Assembly (NCBI GenBank): GCA_030527665.1
Contig: JAUNAK010000004.1
Span: 1 to 64,000 of the forward strand
DNA length: 64,000 bases
Direction of reading: 5' to 3'
Origin: Eubacteriales bacterium
GTDB lineage: Bacteria > Bacillota > Clostridia > Lachnospirales > Lachnospiraceae
In this document: positions 62,961 through 64,000 of the stretch, piece by piece
Numbering within the stretch: the first letter of the stretch is position 1
Layout of the letters: each line of letters begins with the position of its first letter
Program-made: the position numbers and the translations under genes
Notes under the pieces: generated by a model
The model's database searches: none
What the model saw: only the letters and a program-made list of their open reading frames with translations
Told to the model about the DNA's origin: nothing

Positions 62961-63359
62961 ATGAAAAAACTGAGAGCAAGAAAAGACATCGAATGTCAGA
63001 ACTGTCTGGCATGTGTAAATGCATGTGCAAAAGCGTATTTCAAGGTAGAGGATGATCGTAAAGCTCTTCTTCAGATCGTACCGAAGAAGAAAAATCCGAA
63101 CGAGTGCCAGCCGATGACCTGTGTACAGTGCGGCAAATGCGCGGAGGCATGTCCGAACAATGCAATTACACAGAATAAATTCGGTGTATACATGGTAAAC
63201 AAGAAACTCTGTACCGGATGCGGTGCCTGCGTAGAGGCTTGTCCGTTTAAGGTAATGAGAAAAGACGAGAGTGTAGAGTACGCATCCAAGTGTATTGCCT
63301 GCGGTATCTGTGTAAAATCTTGTCCGATGGACATTCTGTACATCGAGAACAAGGATTGA
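62961..63359 (+). CDS. 4Fe-4S binding protein with four cluster motifs
   Basis: 132 residues from ATG 62961 (GGAGG 12 bases upstream; the open frame extends to 62922 but lacks a site). Four Cys patterns are seen: CQNCLACVNACAK (residues about 10-22), CVQCGKCAEACPN (residues about 54-66), CTGCGACVEACPF (residues about 86-98) and CIACGICVKSCPM (residues about 115-127). Each has C-x2-C-x2-C-x3-C, giving a possible four [4Fe-4S] clusters. It resembles the electron-transfer subunits of the CooF/HycB type. A partner oxidoreductase is not adjacent; the [FeFe] hydrogenase at 18049 is one candidate, without proof. Confidence 0.88.
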   Translation: MKKLRARKDIECQNCLACVNACAKAYFKVEDDRKALLQIVPKKKNPNECQPMTCVQCGKCAEACPNNAITQNKFGVYMVNKKLCTGCGACVEACPFKVMRKDESVEYASKCIACGICVKSCPMDILYIENKD

Positions 63360-63438
63360 TCGGATTGATCGAAGAAGTTATTTGTATAGCCGATCAGGTA
63401 TGTACAGAGTATAGGTAATTGGTATACGTAATTTAGAT

Positions 63439-63480
63439 AAGTCAGGCCGGTTTCCGATTGGGAATCGGCTTGACTTTTTT
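63439..63480 (+). terminator. Terminator after the ferredoxin gene
   Basis: AAGTCA (63439-63444) pairs with TGACTT (63471-63476), enclosing GCCG/CGGC and TTCC/GGAA pairs; the last T run reaches 63480. Confidence 0.85.
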
Positions 63481-63498
63481 ATAGTAAGATGGTAAAGT
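63470..63498 (+). promoter_or_regulatory. Promoter of the leucine T-box/leuA transcript
   Basis: TTGACT at 63470-63475, 17-base spacer, TAAAGT at 63493-63498. Its -35 lies in the arm and T tract of the preceding terminator. Confidence 0.6.
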
Positions 63499-63509
63499 GT
63501 GAAAAGTGA

Positions 63510-63783
63510 AATACGATGACGAGGAATAGTACATCAGTACGTTTGCATGCAGAGAGCTGTCGGTCGGTGTGAGACAGTTGGAACTGCTTTTGGAACTGCC
63601 CTCTGAGTGGCTGCCCGAAATCCGGATCCGGAGATTAGACGCAGACGGATTCCCACCGTTACAGGGGAGAGGATATACGATTTGTATCCGGTTAAGAGCA
63701 CGGAAAGTTCCGTGAAGAAGAGTGGTACCGCGTAAAGCAGATGCTTGCGTCTCTTGTATACAGGAGACACAGGCTTTTTTTTT
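63510..63783 (+). promoter_or_regulatory. T-box riboswitch, leucine specifier
   Basis: Stem I elements: GACGAGGAATAGTA near 63518, the AGAGAG loop at 63551, GGTGTGAG near 63565, and GGAACTGCCCTCTGAGTGG with specifier CTC at 63601-63603 (Leu). The T-box proper GTGGTACCGCG is at 63722-63732. A terminator stem GTCTCTTG-TATA-CAGGAGAC (63749-63768) and a T run (63775-63783) follow. Uncharged tRNA-Leu would stabilise the antiterminator and turn on leuA. Confidence 0.92.
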
Positions 63784-63846
63784 ACTTAAAAACTCTGCGT
63801 GCTGACTGACATTCAATGCCGGATCGCCTTAAGGAGGAAAAGAATT

Positions 63847-64000
63847 ATGATGAACTACAAGAAGTACAAAAAGCAGTATTACATGCCGCCGGTCGATTGC
63901 TTTGACTGGACCAGAAAAGACGCCGTTGAGAAAGCACCGGTATGGTGCAGCGTCGATCTGCGTGACGGCAACCAGGCCCTGGTCATTCCGATGGATTTGG
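63847..64000 (+). CDS. leuA: 2-Isopropylmalate synthase, N-terminal part (cut by window end)
   Basis: The first 51 residues are present, from ATG 63847 (AGGAGG 9 bases upstream; the next codon is also ATG). [20 protein letters not shown] carries the LRDGNQ motif of the family, including the metal-binding Asp and catalytic-site Arg. The enzyme condenses acetyl-CoA with 2-ketoisovalerate, the first step of leucine synthesis. The N-terminal extension [19 protein letters not shown] is typical of the longer LeuA form. The T-box with a Leu codon upstream agrees. Confidence 0.95.
   Translation, partial: MMNYKKYKKQYYMPPVDCFDWTRKDAVEKAPVWCSVDLRDGNQALVIPMDL

Larger units (their letters stand above)
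63360..63846. other. Leader region between the ferredoxin gene and leuA
   Basis: 487 bases with no gene: ferredoxin terminator (63439-63480), overlapping promoter (63470-63498), and the leucine T-box (63510-63783). Confidence 0.85.

Overview
The window looks like a stretch of core chromosome from a Gram-positive anaerobe of the Clostridia, most likely a Lachnospiraceae member. Pointers are the family-restricted proteins (DUF6465, DUF1292, a short DUF4317-like protein), a short-form HisG paired with HisZ, a HisA/HisF-like domain fused to HisI, a PPIase-type trigger factor without the ribosome-binding domain, a monomeric [FeFe] hydrogenase of group-B type, PyrBI with a zinc regulatory subunit, and a leucine T-box. 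GC content looks intermediate. I see no prophage, insertion sequence, integrase, CRISPR array or rRNA operon. Almost all genes are on the plus strand; the exceptions are a flavin reductase, a FliB-like protein and a gamma-carbonic anhydrase.

Layout. 1-6984: tail of a gene (perhaps recG), DUF6465 protein, mgsA, rsmD-coaD, a coiled-coil protein, a small alarmone synthetase, a membrane protein, an RluA-type pseudouridine synthase, lepB and recU. 7016-11565: hisZ-hisG-hisD, then an HisA/F-like-HisI fusion with its own promoter. 11676-17674: rnhA, a convergent flavin reductase, a GNAT-lipoprotein and AraC-S26 peptidase cluster, a Cys/Gly-rich DUF1292 protein and an L,D-transpeptidase lipoprotein. 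18049-30003: hydrogenase, a three-gene ABC importer, idi, truncated trigger factor, MATE-SulP pair, a small unknown protein, PAP2 phosphatase, glycosyltransferase. 30536-36273: dgt-dnaG-rpoD-trmK-nif3, then rnpB and maf. 37366-40975: DUF308 membrane protein, pyrBI, DUF815 ATPase. 41072-45105: three secreted proteins assembled from shared modules. 45297-52011: pheA, ppx-ppk1, ilvN-ilvC, followed by tRNA-Pro(GGG). 52584-57238: lipoprotein, FliB-like protein, DUF4317-like protein, gamma-carbonic anhydrase, YdcF protein. 57473-62760: a UDP-GlcNAc precursor operon (glmM, LbH acyltransferase, glmS) and a fourth modular wall protein carrying a cell-wall amidase. 62961-64000: a four-cluster ferredoxin, then a leucine T-box and the start of leuA.

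Branched-chain and aromatic amino acid, histidine and pyrimidine biosynthesis are all represented. The glm operon supplies wall precursors, while the L,D-transpeptidase and the NlpC/P60-type protein act on the finished wall.

The least ordinary content is between genes. Three copies of a palindromic element with a basic length of 151 bp lie at 19608-19866, 30029-30179 and 33377-33527. Their outer arms differ between copies but stay self-complementary within each copy, which suggests selection for, or generation of, a folded structure. The first copy carries about 108 extra bases that form four more hairpins. A second, unrelated 53-bp hairpin repeat occurs at 11575-11627 and 16548-16600. I could not compare any of these with databases.
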